64,000 bases of DNA from DATBLE01 sp963734065 (GTDB lineage: Bacteria > Actinomycetota > Thermoleophilia > Gaiellales > Gaiellaceae), in NCBI GenBank assembly GCA_963734065.1, contig CAVTFN010000003.1, positions 372,001-436,000 on the forward strand, given 5' to 3'. Positions 40,682-48,766 of this stretch are shown here, in pieces. Under the pieces are notes generated by a model that was not told where the DNA came from, did not search any database, and saw only the letters and a list, made by a program, of their open reading frames with translations. The translations under genes and the position numbers were made by a program. Position 1 is the first letter of the stretch; every line of letters starts with the position of its first letter.

Positions 40682-40767
40682 TTTCGGATCCTAGAACGGC
40701 GGAAAAAGCGAGAGATACGCTGATATGTGCTCATGTTGGATCCCATTATTCACACTTTCGGATCCAA
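40682..40767. promoter_or_regulatory. Cluster of three GGATCC palindromes, candidate GntR operators
   Basis: TTTCGGATCC occurs at 40682-40691 and 40756-40765, and TTGGATCC at 40736-40743. The cores are centred 52 and 22 bp apart, the latter two helical turns. They sit in the divergent aceA-valS gap, far from the valS -10 box but in the aceA promoter zone. FCD-type GntR regulators bind palindromes of this size. Confidence 0.45.
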
Positions 40768-40799
40768 GTAAACCCCTGAGGCCGGACGGTGACGCTCCG

Positions 40800-40805
40800 T
40801 AGAAT
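40800..40805 (+). promoter_or_regulatory. -10 box TAGAAT for valS
   Basis: Ends 6 nt before ATG 40812. Same arrangement as ileS. Confidence 0.55.
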
Positions 40806-40811
40806 GGCTCC

Positions 40812-43220
40812 ATGGAGCCGCTGTATCGCCCCGAAGGCGTCGAGGAACGCTGGCAACGGACGTGGGAGGAGGAGGGTCGCTACGCGGCCGACCCGGATCC
40901 GAGCCGCGAGAGCTTTGCGATCGCGCACCCGCCGCCGAACGTGACCGGCGACCTCCATCTCGGCCACGCGCTCCAGCTCTCGCTCGCCGACGCGATCGTC
41001 CGCACGCGCCGGATGCAGGGCTTCAACGTGCTGTTCCAGCCCGGCTACGACCACGCTGGCATCTCGACGCAGAACGCTGTCGAGAAACACCTCGCGGCAC
41101 AGGGAAAGTCACGGCAGGACCTCGGCCGCGAGGCGTTCGTCGAGCTCGTCTGGGAGTGGCTCCGGGAGTACGGCGGCAAGATCATGTTCCAGTTCCGCCG
41201 GATCGGCGCGTCCCTCGACTACCGGCGCGAGCGGTTCACGATGGACGAGGCGTATGTCCGCGCGGTGATGCGCTTCTTCGTCCACCTCTGGGAGAAGGGG
41301 TGGATCTACCGGGCCAACCGGATCGTCAACTGGTGCCCCTTCCACCTGACGTCGCTGTCCGACCTCGAGCTCGCGCACGAGGACGTCGACGACGCGCTCA
41401 CCTACGTCCGCTACCCGCTGGCCGAAGGAGATGGGCACGTCACGATCGCCACCGCGAGAGTGGCGACGATCCCCGCCGACGTCGCAGTGGCCGTTCATCC
41501 CGACGACGAGCGCTACCGCGCTCTGATCGGCCGTGAGGTGGTCGTCCCGTGGGTCGAGCGGCGCGTGCCGGTGATCGCCGACGAGCGCGTCGAGCTCGAC
41601 TTCGGCACCGGCGCGCTGAAGGTGACGCCGGGGCACGACGTCAAGGACTGGGAGATCGGCCGCGATCACGATCTCCCGGAGCTGACCGTGATCGGGCCGG
41701 ACGGGCGGATGAACGAGGAGTCCGGCGGGCTCGGAGGTCTGACGCAGGAGGAGGCCGAGCAGCGAATCCTCGCCTGGCTGCGCGACCGCGACCAGCTCGA
41801 GAAGCGCGAGTCGTACCGCCACACGGTCGCGCTCTGCGACCGCTGCAAGACGAGGATCGAGCCTCTGATCTCGCCTCAGTGGTGGTGCTCGATGGAAGGG
41901 CTGAAGCAGCCGGCGCTGGCGGCGCTCCGCTCCGGCCGCGTCCGCTTCCACCCTGACTCGCAACATCGCTTTGCGATCTCGTCGCTCGAGGAGGCCCCGG
42001 ACTGGAACATCTCGCGGCAGATCTGGTGGGGTCACCAGCTGCCGCTCTGGCAGTGCCCGGACGGCCACTGGACGTGCGCCGAGGAGGAGCCGGCCGCGTG
42101 CTCCGAGTGCGGCTCCGCCGAGCTGACCCGGAGCGAGGACGTCCTCGACACGTGGTTCTCGTCGGCGCTCTGGCCGTTCGCCACGCTCGGCTGGCCGGAC
42201 GACACCGACGACCTCCGGGCCTTCTACCCCGGCGATCTGAACACGACGGCGCGCGACATCATCCGCCTCTGGGAGAACCGGATGATCTTCTCCGGCCTCG
42301 AGCTGATGGGCGACGTCCCGTTCTCGAACGTCGTCATCCACTCCCTCGTCCACGCGCCGACGGGTGGGCGGATGTCGAAGAGCCTCGGCACGGGGATGAA
42401 CCCGCTCGCGCTGATCGAGCGCTACGGCGCCGACGCGACCCGCTACGGGCTGATGAAGATGGCCTCGTCGCAGGACGTCACCTTCTCGGAGGGCGCGATC
42501 GAGGAGGGGCGGAGGCTCGCGAACAAGCTCTGGAACGCAAGTCGCCTGCTGCTGTCCGCAGCAGGCGAGGACGTCGAGGAGCGTCCGACCTCGCTGGAGG
42601 AGCGGTGGATCCTCGCGCGACTCTCGCAGGGGCAGCGTCGAATCGAGGAGCACCTGGCCGAGTTCGACTTCTCCCACCTGGTCGACGAGCTCTACCACCT
42701 GACCTTCGACGACTTCTGCGACTGGTACGCGGAGGCGGTCAAGCCGCGCCTCTACGCCGGCGACGCTGACGCGTGCGCGACGGCGCTCGCGGCGCTGGAG
42801 CGGCTGCTGAAGCTGCTGCATCCCGCGATGCCGCACGTGACCGAGGAGATCTGGACGAGCCTGCCGGGCCGCACGTCGCGTCTGATCGTCGCGCCGTGGC
42901 CGGATGCGGGCGACGAGTCCGAGGCCGGAGCGCTCGACGCTGTCCAGTCGGCGGCTGCGACGTTCAGGCGCAGCGGCGTGGTCGTCCCGCTCGAGGGCGA
43001 CGAGAAGCGGATCTTCGAGATCGTGGTGAAGCCGGCTCGCCAGCGCTCGAACGGCAACGTCGACGCCGAGCGCGAGCGGCTGCACGGCGAGATCGCGCGG
43101 GCCGAGAAGATGCTCGCCAACGAGCGGTTCGTGCAGAACGCGCCGGCCGAGGTCGTCGACGCGGAGCGCGAGAAGCTCGCACGCTACAGGCGCGAGCTCG
43201 ATGCGATTTCCGGCGACTGA
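40812..43220 (+). CDS. valS: Valyl-tRNA synthetase
   Basis: An 802-residue class I synthetase with HIGH as DLHLGHALQ, PPPNVTG opening, DHAGISTQ, the editing-domain region about 190-320, SEDVLDTWFSSALWP and KMSKS as GGRMSKSLGTG. The C-terminal arm (about 740-800) is a coiled coil rich in Glu and Arg. HLGH and MSKS are intact, unlike in ileS of this window. The stop overlaps folC. Confidence 0.96.
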   Translation: MEPLYRPEGVEERWQRTWEEEGRYAADPDPSRESFAIAHPPPNVTGDLHLGHALQLSLADAIVRTRRMQGFNVLFQPGYDHAGISTQNAVEKHLAAQGKSRQDLGREAFVELVWEWLREYGGKIMFQFRRIGASLDYRRERFTMDEAYVRAVMRFFVHLWEKGWIYRANRIVNWCPFHLTSLSDLELAHEDVDDALTYVRYPLAEGDGHVTIATARVATIPADVAVAVHPDDERYRALIGREVVVPWVERRVPVIADERVELDFGTGALKVTPGHDVKDWEIGRDHDLPELTVIGPDGRMNEESGGLGGLTQEEAEQRILAWLRDRDQLEKRESYRHTVALCDRCKTRIEPLISPQWWCSMEGLKQPALAALRSGRVRFHPDSQHRFAISSLEEAPDWNISRQIWWGHQLPLWQCPDGHWTCAEEEPAACSECGSAELTRSEDVLDTWFSSALWPFATLGWPDDTDDLRAFYPGDLNTTARDIIRLWENRMIFSGLELMGDVPFSNVVIHSLVHAPTGGRMSKSLGTGMNPLALIERYGADATRYGLMKMASSQDVTFSEGAIEEGRRLANKLWNASRLLLSAAGEDVEERPTSLEERWILARLSQGQRRIEEHLAEFDFSHLVDELYHLTFDDFCDWYAEAVKPRLYAGDADACATALAALERLLKLLHPAMPHVTEEIWTSLPGRTSRLIVAPWPDAGDESEAGALDAVQSAAATFRRSGVVVPLEGDEKRIFEIVVKPARQRSNGNVDAERERLHGEIARAEKMLANERFVQNAPAEVVDAEREKLARYRRELDAISGD

Positions 43221-44346
43221 CTGGGTCGCGGGCCTCTCGCCGTGGCCCGAGGGGTTCGGGCTCGACCGCATGCGCGCGCTGCTCGCCGAGCTCGGCGACC
43301 CGCAGCTCGCCTTTCCCTCCGTGCACGTCGTCGGCACGAACGGCAAGTCGACGACGACGCGGCTCACGGCCGCACTGCTCCGCGGGGAGGGGCAGCGCGT
43401 CGGCGCGTACACCTCGCCGCACGTCTCCGGCTGGCACGAGCGCCTCGACACCGACGCCGGCGGCTTTGAGCAGGCGGTTGCCCGCGTGCGGCCGGCCGCC
43501 GGGCGACTCGGAGCGACCCAGTTCGAGGCGCTGACGGCGGCCGCGCTGGCCGAGTTCGCGGCGGCCGAGGTCGACGTCGCGGTGGTCGAGGCGGGGCTCG
43601 GCGGGCGGCTCGACGCGACGAACGTGCTCCGCGCCCCTGTGGTCGTGCTCACCAACGTCGGCCTCGACCACACCGAGCAGCTGGGGGAGACGCGGGAGGA
43701 GATCGCCGCCGAGAAGCTCGCCGTTGTCAGGCCCGGCGCCACCGTCGTCCTCTGCGAGCCCGAGTGGCAGTCGCTGGCGCGCTCGTCGGGCGCCGGGACC
43801 GTCGTCCTCACCGGACGGAGCAACCTCGCCCTGGCAGTGGCGGCGGCGGAGACCTTCCTCGGCCGACCGGTCGACGCCTCTCCTGCAGACGCGGTCACGT
43901 TGCCGGGTCGGCTCGAGCGGCGAGGAGAGGCACCACTCGAGATCCGGGACGGCGCCCACAACCTCGACGGCATCGGCTGGCTGCTCCCGCGCGTGCCGGA
44001 CCGCCGCTACGTGATCGTCGCCTCGATCCTCGGCGACAAGGACGTGGACGGGATGCTGGCTGCGCTCTCGGCGCTCGGCGATACGCTGGTCGCGACCAGG
44101 TCGAGCAACACCCGCGCGCTACCCGCCGCGGAACTTGCGAGGCTAGGCAGCCGATGGTTCACGAGAACGGAGCAGGAACCGGACCCCGTCGCCGCGCTCG
44201 CCGCCGCGCACGCGATCGCCGGGCCGCACGGCGCGGTCCTGGTCACGGGGTCGCTGTACCTGCTGGCAGACCTCGCCGCGCACGGCGAAGGCGTACCATC
44301 CAGCACGGGACGCGACTCAGCGTCTTCGTCTTCGCCGCCATCGTGA
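43201..44346 (+). CDS. folC: Dihydrofolate/folylpolyglutamate synthase
   Basis: A 381-residue Mur-ligase-like enzyme that adds glutamate to folates. It has P-loop HVVGTNGKSTTTRLTAALL, YTSPHVSGWHERL, VVEAGLGGRLDATNV, TNVGLDHTEQLG and DGAHNLDGIGWL. It is about 40-50 residues shorter than E. coli FolC. ATG 43201 overlaps the valS end by 20 nt, the usual valS-folC pairing. The serine-rich end (SSSSPPS) is unusual. Confidence 0.93.
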   Translation: MRFPATDWVAGLSPWPEGFGLDRMRALLAELGDPQLAFPSVHVVGTNGKSTTTRLTAALLRGEGQRVGAYTSPHVSGWHERLDTDAGGFEQAVARVRPAAGRLGATQFEALTAAALAEFAAAEVDVAVVEAGLGGRLDATNVLRAPVVVLTNVGLDHTEQLGETREEIAAEKLAVVRPGATVVLCEPEWQSLARSSGAGTVVLTGRSNLALAVAAAETFLGRPVDASPADAVTLPGRLERRGEAPLEIRDGAHNLDGIGWLLPRVPDRRYVIVASILGDKDVDGMLAALSALGDTLVATRSSNTRALPAAELARLGSRWFTRTEQEPDPVAALAAAHAIAGPHGAVLVTGSLYLLADLAAHGEGVPSSTGRDSASSSSPPS

Positions 44347-44408
44347 TCGCGGCATTTGCAGGACTTGCGTTCGCGGTGGGGTACGTCGTCGGGAAGCTCC
44401 TGCTCTGA
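44298..44408 (+). other. Possible small membrane peptide, no standard start codon
   Basis: Overlapping the folC end, an open frame ends with one clear membrane helix (VFVFAAIVIAAFAGLAFAVGYVVGKLLL). Only ATC (44298), ACG or CTC are available as starts near the helix. It could be a real single-pass protein with a non-standard start, or chance. Confidence 0.2.
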
Positions 44409-44411
44409 GCC

Positions 44412-45032
44412 ATGAACTTCGTCCTCTTCGCCGACAACACGACCACCACCACGTCCGACAACGGCGTCTTCGGCGGCGTCAACGATTTCTTCCATTCCGG
44501 CACGTGGGCCGTGATTTGGAAGCTCGGGATCCTCTTCGTCGTCGTCTTCTGGCTGGCCAGCGCGTACTGGGTGTACAAGGACGCGCGCCGGCGGATCGAC
44601 GATCCCTGGCTGGTGGCGATGGCGACGCTGCTCGGGCTCGTGCCGCCGTTCATCGGCCCGCTCGTGTACCTCTTCTTCCGCCCGCCGGAGTACCTGGAGG
44701 ACGTCCGCGAGCGCGAGCTCGGCCTCCGCGCGATGGAGGAGCAGCTGGGAACGAGCGCCTCCCACTGCCCCGTCTGCCGTGCTGCGGTCGAGCCGGAGTA
44801 CCTCGTCTGCCCGGTCTGCACGACGAAGCTGAGGCAGGCCTGCGTCAGCTGCAAGGCCCCGCTCGAGCCGCTCTGGCAGGTGTGTCCCTTCTGCGAGACG
44901 CCGATCGTCCGGCGCTCGCCCGTGTTCGACGAGCCGATCTCGCCGGACACCCTCCACGAGCCGTTGCGCCTGCCTCGCGGCGGCGCCGCCCCCGAGCACG
45001 ACCCGGCCGAGAACCTGACGGGCGATCAGTAG
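44412..45032 (+). CDS. Membrane protein with C-terminal double zinc ribbon
   Basis: A 206-residue protein with two membrane helices (about 36-56 and 70-92) followed by a cytosolic double zinc ribbon: CPVCRAAVEP, CPVCTTKL, CVSCKAPLEP and CPFCETPI. Such zinc-ribbon membrane proteins are widespread and uncharacterised. It is transcribed toward ndk, which starts 11 nt downstream. Confidence 0.8.
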   Translation: MNFVLFADNTTTTTSDNGVFGGVNDFFHSGTWAVIWKLGILFVVVFWLASAYWVYKDARRRIDDPWLVAMATLLGLVPPFIGPLVYLFFRPPEYLEDVRERELGLRAMEEQLGTSASHCPVCRAAVEPEYLVCPVCTTKLRQACVSCKAPLEPLWQVCPFCETPIVRRSPVFDEPISPDTLHEPLRLPRGGAAPEHDPAENLTGDQ

Positions 45033-45035
45033 ACT
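45030..45035 (+). promoter_or_regulatory. -10 box TAGACT for ndk
   Basis: Overlaps the preceding stop codon and ends 8 nt before ATG 45044. Confidence 0.5.
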
Positions 45036-45043
45036 CGCCCGCG

Positions 45044-45460
45044 ATGCCGGTCGAGCGCACCCTCGTCCTGATCAAGCCGGACGCCGTGAAGCGCGGCCTG
45101 GCCGGCGAGATCCTCGGTCGCTTCGAGGCGCGCGGCCTCGTCATGCGCGCAGGACGGTTGCTGACCGTCGACCGCGGGCTGGCCGAGCAGCACTACGCGG
45201 AGCACGCCGAGAAGCCGTTCTTCGGCGAGCTCGTCGACTTCATCACGTCGGCGCCGACGCTCGCGCTCGTGCTCGAAGGCGAGGGGGCGATCGTCGTCGT
45301 CCGCTCGACGATGGGCTCGACGAACCCGGCCGACTCCGCGCCGGGCACGATCCGCGGCGACCTGGCGCTCTCGATGCCGGACAACCTCGTGCACGGCTCG
45401 GACTCCCCCGAGTCGGCCGCCCGCGAGGTGTCGCTGTGGTTCGGCGATGACCTCGCCTGA
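45044..45460 (+). CDS. ndk: Nucleoside diphosphate kinase
   Basis: A 138-residue enzyme that balances NTP pools through a phospho-histidine. It shows TLVLIKPDAVKRGLAGEI, RSTMGSTNPADSAPGTIRGD and the catalytic His in NLVHGSDSPESAAREV. Size and motifs are standard. Its end overlaps the next gene by 14 nt. Confidence 0.97.
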   Translation: MPVERTLVLIKPDAVKRGLAGEILGRFEARGLVMRAGRLLTVDRGLAEQHYAEHAEKPFFGELVDFITSAPTLALVLEGEGAIVVVRSTMGSTNPADSAPGTIRGDLALSMPDNLVHGSDSPESAAREVSLWFGDDLA

Positions 45461-46208
45461 CGCGCTGCGCAACCGCGAGAACTGGGACCGCCGGAGCGAC
45501 GAGTACCAGGAGCGGAACGCCGAGTTCATCGGGCGGAAGGACGAGCCGCGCTGGGGAATGTGGCAGCTGCCCGACTCCGAGCTGGGGATCCTGGGCGACG
45601 TAGCCGGCAAGGACGTGCTCGAGCTCGGCTGCGGCGCGGCCCAGTGGTCGATCCTCCTCGCCCAACACGGTGCGCGTTCCGTCGGGCTGGACAACTCGGC
45701 ACGGCAGCTGGAGCACGCGCGCGAGCTGATGGCAGCGGCCGGTGTCGACTTCCCGCTCGTGCACGGGTCTGCAGACGAGGTGCCTCTTCCGGACGCGGCC
45801 TTCGACGTCGTCTTCTGCGACCACGGCGCGATGACCTTCGCGGATCCGTACCGAACCGTCCCGGAGGCCGCGCGGCTGCTGCGCTCCGGCGGCCTGTTCG
45901 CGTTCTCGCACTCGACGCCGCTGGCGATGTGCTGCTGGAGCGACGAGACCGAGACGATCAGGCCGCGCCTCGTCGGGCCGTACTTCGGCATGCACCGTTT
46001 CGCCGACCTGCCGGACGAGCCCGTCGAGTTCAACCTCCCGTACGGCGAGTGGATCCGGCTCTTCCGGGAGAACGGGTTTCGCGTGGAGGCCCTGGTCGAG
46101 GTGCGCCCGCCGGAAGCGGCGGAGTCGACCTACCGCACGGCCGCCGAGACCGAGTGGGCGCGCTCGTGGCCGATGGAGGAGATCTGGCGATGCGTGAAGA
46201 GCGCCTGA
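45447..46208 (+). CDS. Class I SAM-dependent methyltransferase (first of a tandem pair)
   Basis: A 253-residue protein with motif I VLELGCGAAQWSILLAQHG, acidic VGLDNSARQLEHAREL, HGSADEVPLPDAAFD and AARLLRSGGLFAFSHS. It is strongly similar to the next gene along its whole length (W.ilG/LD.....GKDV.ELGCG, L..A...........FPLVH.SA..VPLPDA.FD, PYFGM.RF). The substrate is unknown. It overlaps ndk by 14 nt. Confidence 0.85.
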   Translation: MTSPDALRNRENWDRRSDEYQERNAEFIGRKDEPRWGMWQLPDSELGILGDVAGKDVLELGCGAAQWSILLAQHGARSVGLDNSARQLEHARELMAAAGVDFPLVHGSADEVPLPDAAFDVVFCDHGAMTFADPYRTVPEAARLLRSGGLFAFSHSTPLAMCCWSDETETIRPRLVGPYFGMHRFADLPDEPVEFNLPYGEWIRLFRENGFRVEALVEVRPPEAAESTYRTAAETEWARSWPMEEIWRCVKSA

Positions 46209-46963
46209 CCGACCACGCCGCCGTCAATCGCGAGTCCTGGGCGAAGGAGGCGGCGAGCTACGTCGCCGGCGCCGAGCGGAACTGGGCGACGGCCGAGATC
46301 ACCTGGGGCATCCTGGACGTACCCGAGACCGAGGTGAAGATCCTTCCCGACGTCGACGGCAAGGACGTCGTCGAGCTGGGCTGCGGCACCGCGTACGTCT
46401 CCTCCTGGCTGGCCCGCCGCGGCGCACGCCCGGTCGGCGTCGACCTGACTGCCGAGCAGCTCGAGACCGCGCGTCGGATGCAGGCCGAGCACGGGCTCGA
46501 GTTCCCGCTCGTGCACGCCAGCGCCGAGGACGTGCCGCTGCCGGACGCGTCGTTCGACCTGGCCGTCTCCGAGTACGGCGCGTCGATCTGGTGCGACCCC
46601 GACCTCTGGGTCGCCGAGGCGGCACGGCTGCTCCGACCCGGCGGTGAGCTCGTCTTCCTCGTCAACGGGACGCTGCTGATGCTCACGTCGCCCGACGTCG
46701 AGCCGGTCGAGCCCGCGGGCGTCGAGCTGCTCCGGCCGTACTTCGGCATGCGCCGATTCGAGTGGGAGTTCGACGACGCGATCGACTTCCACCTCGGCTA
46801 CGGCGATTGGATCCGCGTGCTCACCTCGCACGGCTTCGAGGTCGAGCGGCTGGTCGAGCTCCGCAACCCGGGGCGCGGCAGCGGCCGCTACAACCTGTTC
46901 ACGCCGGAGTGGGCCGAGCGCTGGCCCGCCGAGGAGATGTGGAAGGCCCGCAAGGTCGCGTGA
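46190..46963 (+). CDS. Class I SAM-dependent methyltransferase (second of a tandem pair)
   Basis: A 257-residue paralogue of the preceding protein: VVELGCGTAYVSSWLARRG, VGVDLTAEQLETARRM, HASAEDVPLPDASFD and AARLLRPGGELVFLVN. The start (46190) overlaps its twin by 19 nt. Divergence between the two suggests an old duplication with separate substrates. Members often act on small molecules. Confidence 0.85.
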   Translation: MREERLTDHAAVNRESWAKEAASYVAGAERNWATAEITWGILDVPETEVKILPDVDGKDVVELGCGTAYVSSWLARRGARPVGVDLTAEQLETARRMQAEHGLEFPLVHASAEDVPLPDASFDLAVSEYGASIWCDPDLWVAEAARLLRPGGELVFLVNGTLLMLTSPDVEPVEPAGVELLRPYFGMRRFEWEFDDAIDFHLGYGDWIRVLTSHGFEVERLVELRNPGRGSGRYNLFTPEWAERWPAEEMWKARKVA

Positions 46964-47553
46964 GCGCTCCGCCCGCGCCGCCGCTGCTCCTCGCCTCGAC
47001 CTCGCCGCAGCGGCGCGCCGTCCTCGAGCAGCTCGGGCTGCCGTTCGTGGTCGTGCCCCCGCGCTACGAGGAGCACGATCCGCCCGACGCCGATCCGCTC
47101 GAGCTCGTCCAGGCACACGCGGAGGGGAAGGCGCGGTCGGTCGTGGACGAGGCCGGCGACCGACCCGTGCTCGGCGTGGACACGACGGTCGTCCACGGCG
47201 GGCGTCTCTACGGAAAGGCGTCGGGGCCGGAAGAGGCGGCCGAGATGCTCTCCGCGCTCGGCGGCGCCACCCACCAGGTGATCTCGGGCCTGTGCCTGAT
47301 CACTCCCGGGTGGGAGGAGCTGCACACGGAGACGACGCGGGTGACGTTCCGCCCGCTGACCGCCCGCGACATTGCCGCGTACGTGGCGTCCGGCGAGTGG
47401 GAGGGACGGGCGGGCGCCTACGCCATCCAGGGCCGCGGCGCCGCGCTCGTCGAGCGGGTCGAGGGCGACTACCTGAACGTGGTCGGCCTGCCGGCCGCGC
47501 TGCTCGTCCGCTTGCTGGTCGACCGCTTCCCCGGAACGTATGCGTTCGGCTAG
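46960..47553 (+). CDS. maf: Maf-like nucleotide pyrophosphatase
   Basis: A 197-residue house-cleaning NTPase. It has LLLASTSPQRRAVLEQLGLPF, the catalytic VLGVDTTVVHGGRLYGKA, ALGGATHQVISGL and AGAYAIQGRGAALVERVEGDYLNVVGLP. It hydrolyses dTTP/UTP or modified nucleotides. GTG 46960 overlaps the upstream stop (GTGA). The maf-mreB neighbourhood is common. Confidence 0.93.
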   Translation: MSAPPAPPLLLASTSPQRRAVLEQLGLPFVVVPPRYEEHDPPDADPLELVQAHAEGKARSVVDEAGDRPVLGVDTTVVHGGRLYGKASGPEEAAEMLSALGGATHQVISGLCLITPGWEELHTETTRVTFRPLTARDIAAYVASGEWEGRAGAYAIQGRGAALVERVEGDYLNVVGLPAALLVRLLVDRFPGTYAFG

Positions 47554-47631
47554 GGACTGACCCCGGGGGGTCTGTCCCCAGAGGCGGAGCGCGACCAGTC
47601 CGCAGGGGTCAGACCTCTTCGGGGTCAGACC
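47551..47631. repeat. REP-like composite repeat family 1, copy d (diverged)
   Basis: TAGGGACTGACCCCGGGGGG.CTGTCCCC, a GC-rich spacer and AGGGGTCAGACC-TCTTC-GGGGTCAGACC. It starts at the maf stop codon and ends just before the mreB promoter. Confidence 0.8.
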
Positions 47632-47647
47632 GTACGAGAGTGCCGGT

Positions 47648-47653
47648 TACACT
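47648..47653 (+). promoter_or_regulatory. -10 box TACACT for mreB
   Basis: Ends 10 nt before GTG 47664, directly downstream of REP copy d. Confidence 0.5.
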
Positions 47654-47663
47654 GACCTCCCCC

Positions 47664-48722
47664 GTGGGTCTCTTCGATCATCTGACCGGCTTCGGCGGCC
47701 GTGACATGGCCGTCGACCTCGGGACCGCCAACACGCTCGTGTACGTCCGCGGCCGCGGGATCGTGCTCTCGGAGCCCTCCGTGGTCGCGATCGACCAGCG
47801 CACCGGCGAGGTGCATGCGGTCGGCGTCGAGGCGAAGCGGATGCTCGGCCGCACTCCCGGGACGATCACCGCGATCCGCCCGCTCAAGGACGGCGTGATC
47901 GCCGACTTCGACGTCACCGAGCAGATGCTCCGGCACTTCATCCAGAAGGTGCACCAGAACCGCTTCGCCCACCCCCGTGTCGTCGTCTGCGTTCCCTCCG
48001 GCGTCACCGGAGTCGAGCGGCGCGCCGTCGAGGAGGCGACCCTCTCCGCCGGCGCCCGGCAGGCGTACCTGATCGAAGAGCCGATGGCGGCCGCGATCGG
48101 GGCCGGTCTGCCGATCGCGGAGCCGACCGGGAACATGATCGTCGACGTTGGCGGGGGCACCACCGAGGTCGCGGTGATCTCGCTGGGCGGGATCGTCGTC
48201 TCCCAGAGCCTGCGCGTCGGCGGCGACGAGATGGACGACGCGGTGATCAACTACGTCAAGCGCGAGTACAAGCTGCTGATCGGCCAGCAGACGGCCGAGG
48301 AGATCAAGCTCGAGGTCGGCTCGGCGTGGGGGATGCGCGAGGAGGTCCAGGCCGAGGTCCGTGGCCGCGACCTGGTCAGCGGCCTCCCGAAGACGATCAT
48401 CCTCTCGTCGGAGGAGGTCCGGCACGCGCTCGAGGATCCCGTCAACCAGATCGTCGACGCGATCAAGCAGACGCTGGACAAGACGCCGCCGGAGCTGTCG
48501 GCGGACATCATGGACCGCGGCATCGTCCTCGCCGGCGGCGGCGCCCTCCTGCACGGGCTCGACGAGCGGCTGCGGCACGAGACCCACATGCCGATGCACC
48601 TCGCGGAGTCGCCTCTCACCTGTGTCGCTGTCGGCTCCGGCCGGAGCCTCGAGGAGTTCGAGGTCATCCACCGCAGCCAGCGGAAGGGTCGCGGCCGGGC
48701 GACGAACAGCAATCACCGGTAG
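47664..48722 (+). CDS. mreB: Rod shape-determining actin homologue MreB
   Basis: A 352-residue ATP-binding filament protein under the membrane that guides lateral wall synthesis. It shows DMAVDLGTANTLVYVRGRGI (phosphate 1), VCVPSGVTGVERRAVEEA, IVDVGGGTTEVAVISLGG (phosphate 2) and GIVLAGGGALLHGLDERL. GTG 47664 gives the usual VGLFD amphipathic start. It is first in mreB-mreC-mreD-mrdA-rodA, although mreC has its own -10 box. Confidence 0.96.
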   Translation: MGLFDHLTGFGGRDMAVDLGTANTLVYVRGRGIVLSEPSVVAIDQRTGEVHAVGVEAKRMLGRTPGTITAIRPLKDGVIADFDVTEQMLRHFIQKVHQNRFAHPRVVVCVPSGVTGVERRAVEEATLSAGARQAYLIEEPMAAAIGAGLPIAEPTGNMIVDVGGGTTEVAVISLGGIVVSQSLRVGGDEMDDAVINYVKREYKLLIGQQTAEEIKLEVGSAWGMREEVQAEVRGRDLVSGLPKTIILSSEEVRHALEDPVNQIVDAIKQTLDKTPPELSADIMDRGIVLAGGGALLHGLDERLRHETHMPMHLAESPLTCVAVGSGRSLEEFEVIHRSQRKGRGRATNSNHR

Positions 48723-48751
48723 CGACCGGAACAACTCGCCGCCGCCTCGCC

Positions 48752-48757
48752 TACACT
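48752..48757 (+). promoter_or_regulatory. -10 box TACACT for mreC
   Basis: Ends 9 nt before GTG 48767. Confidence 0.45.
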
Positions 48758-48766
48758 GACCCCTCG

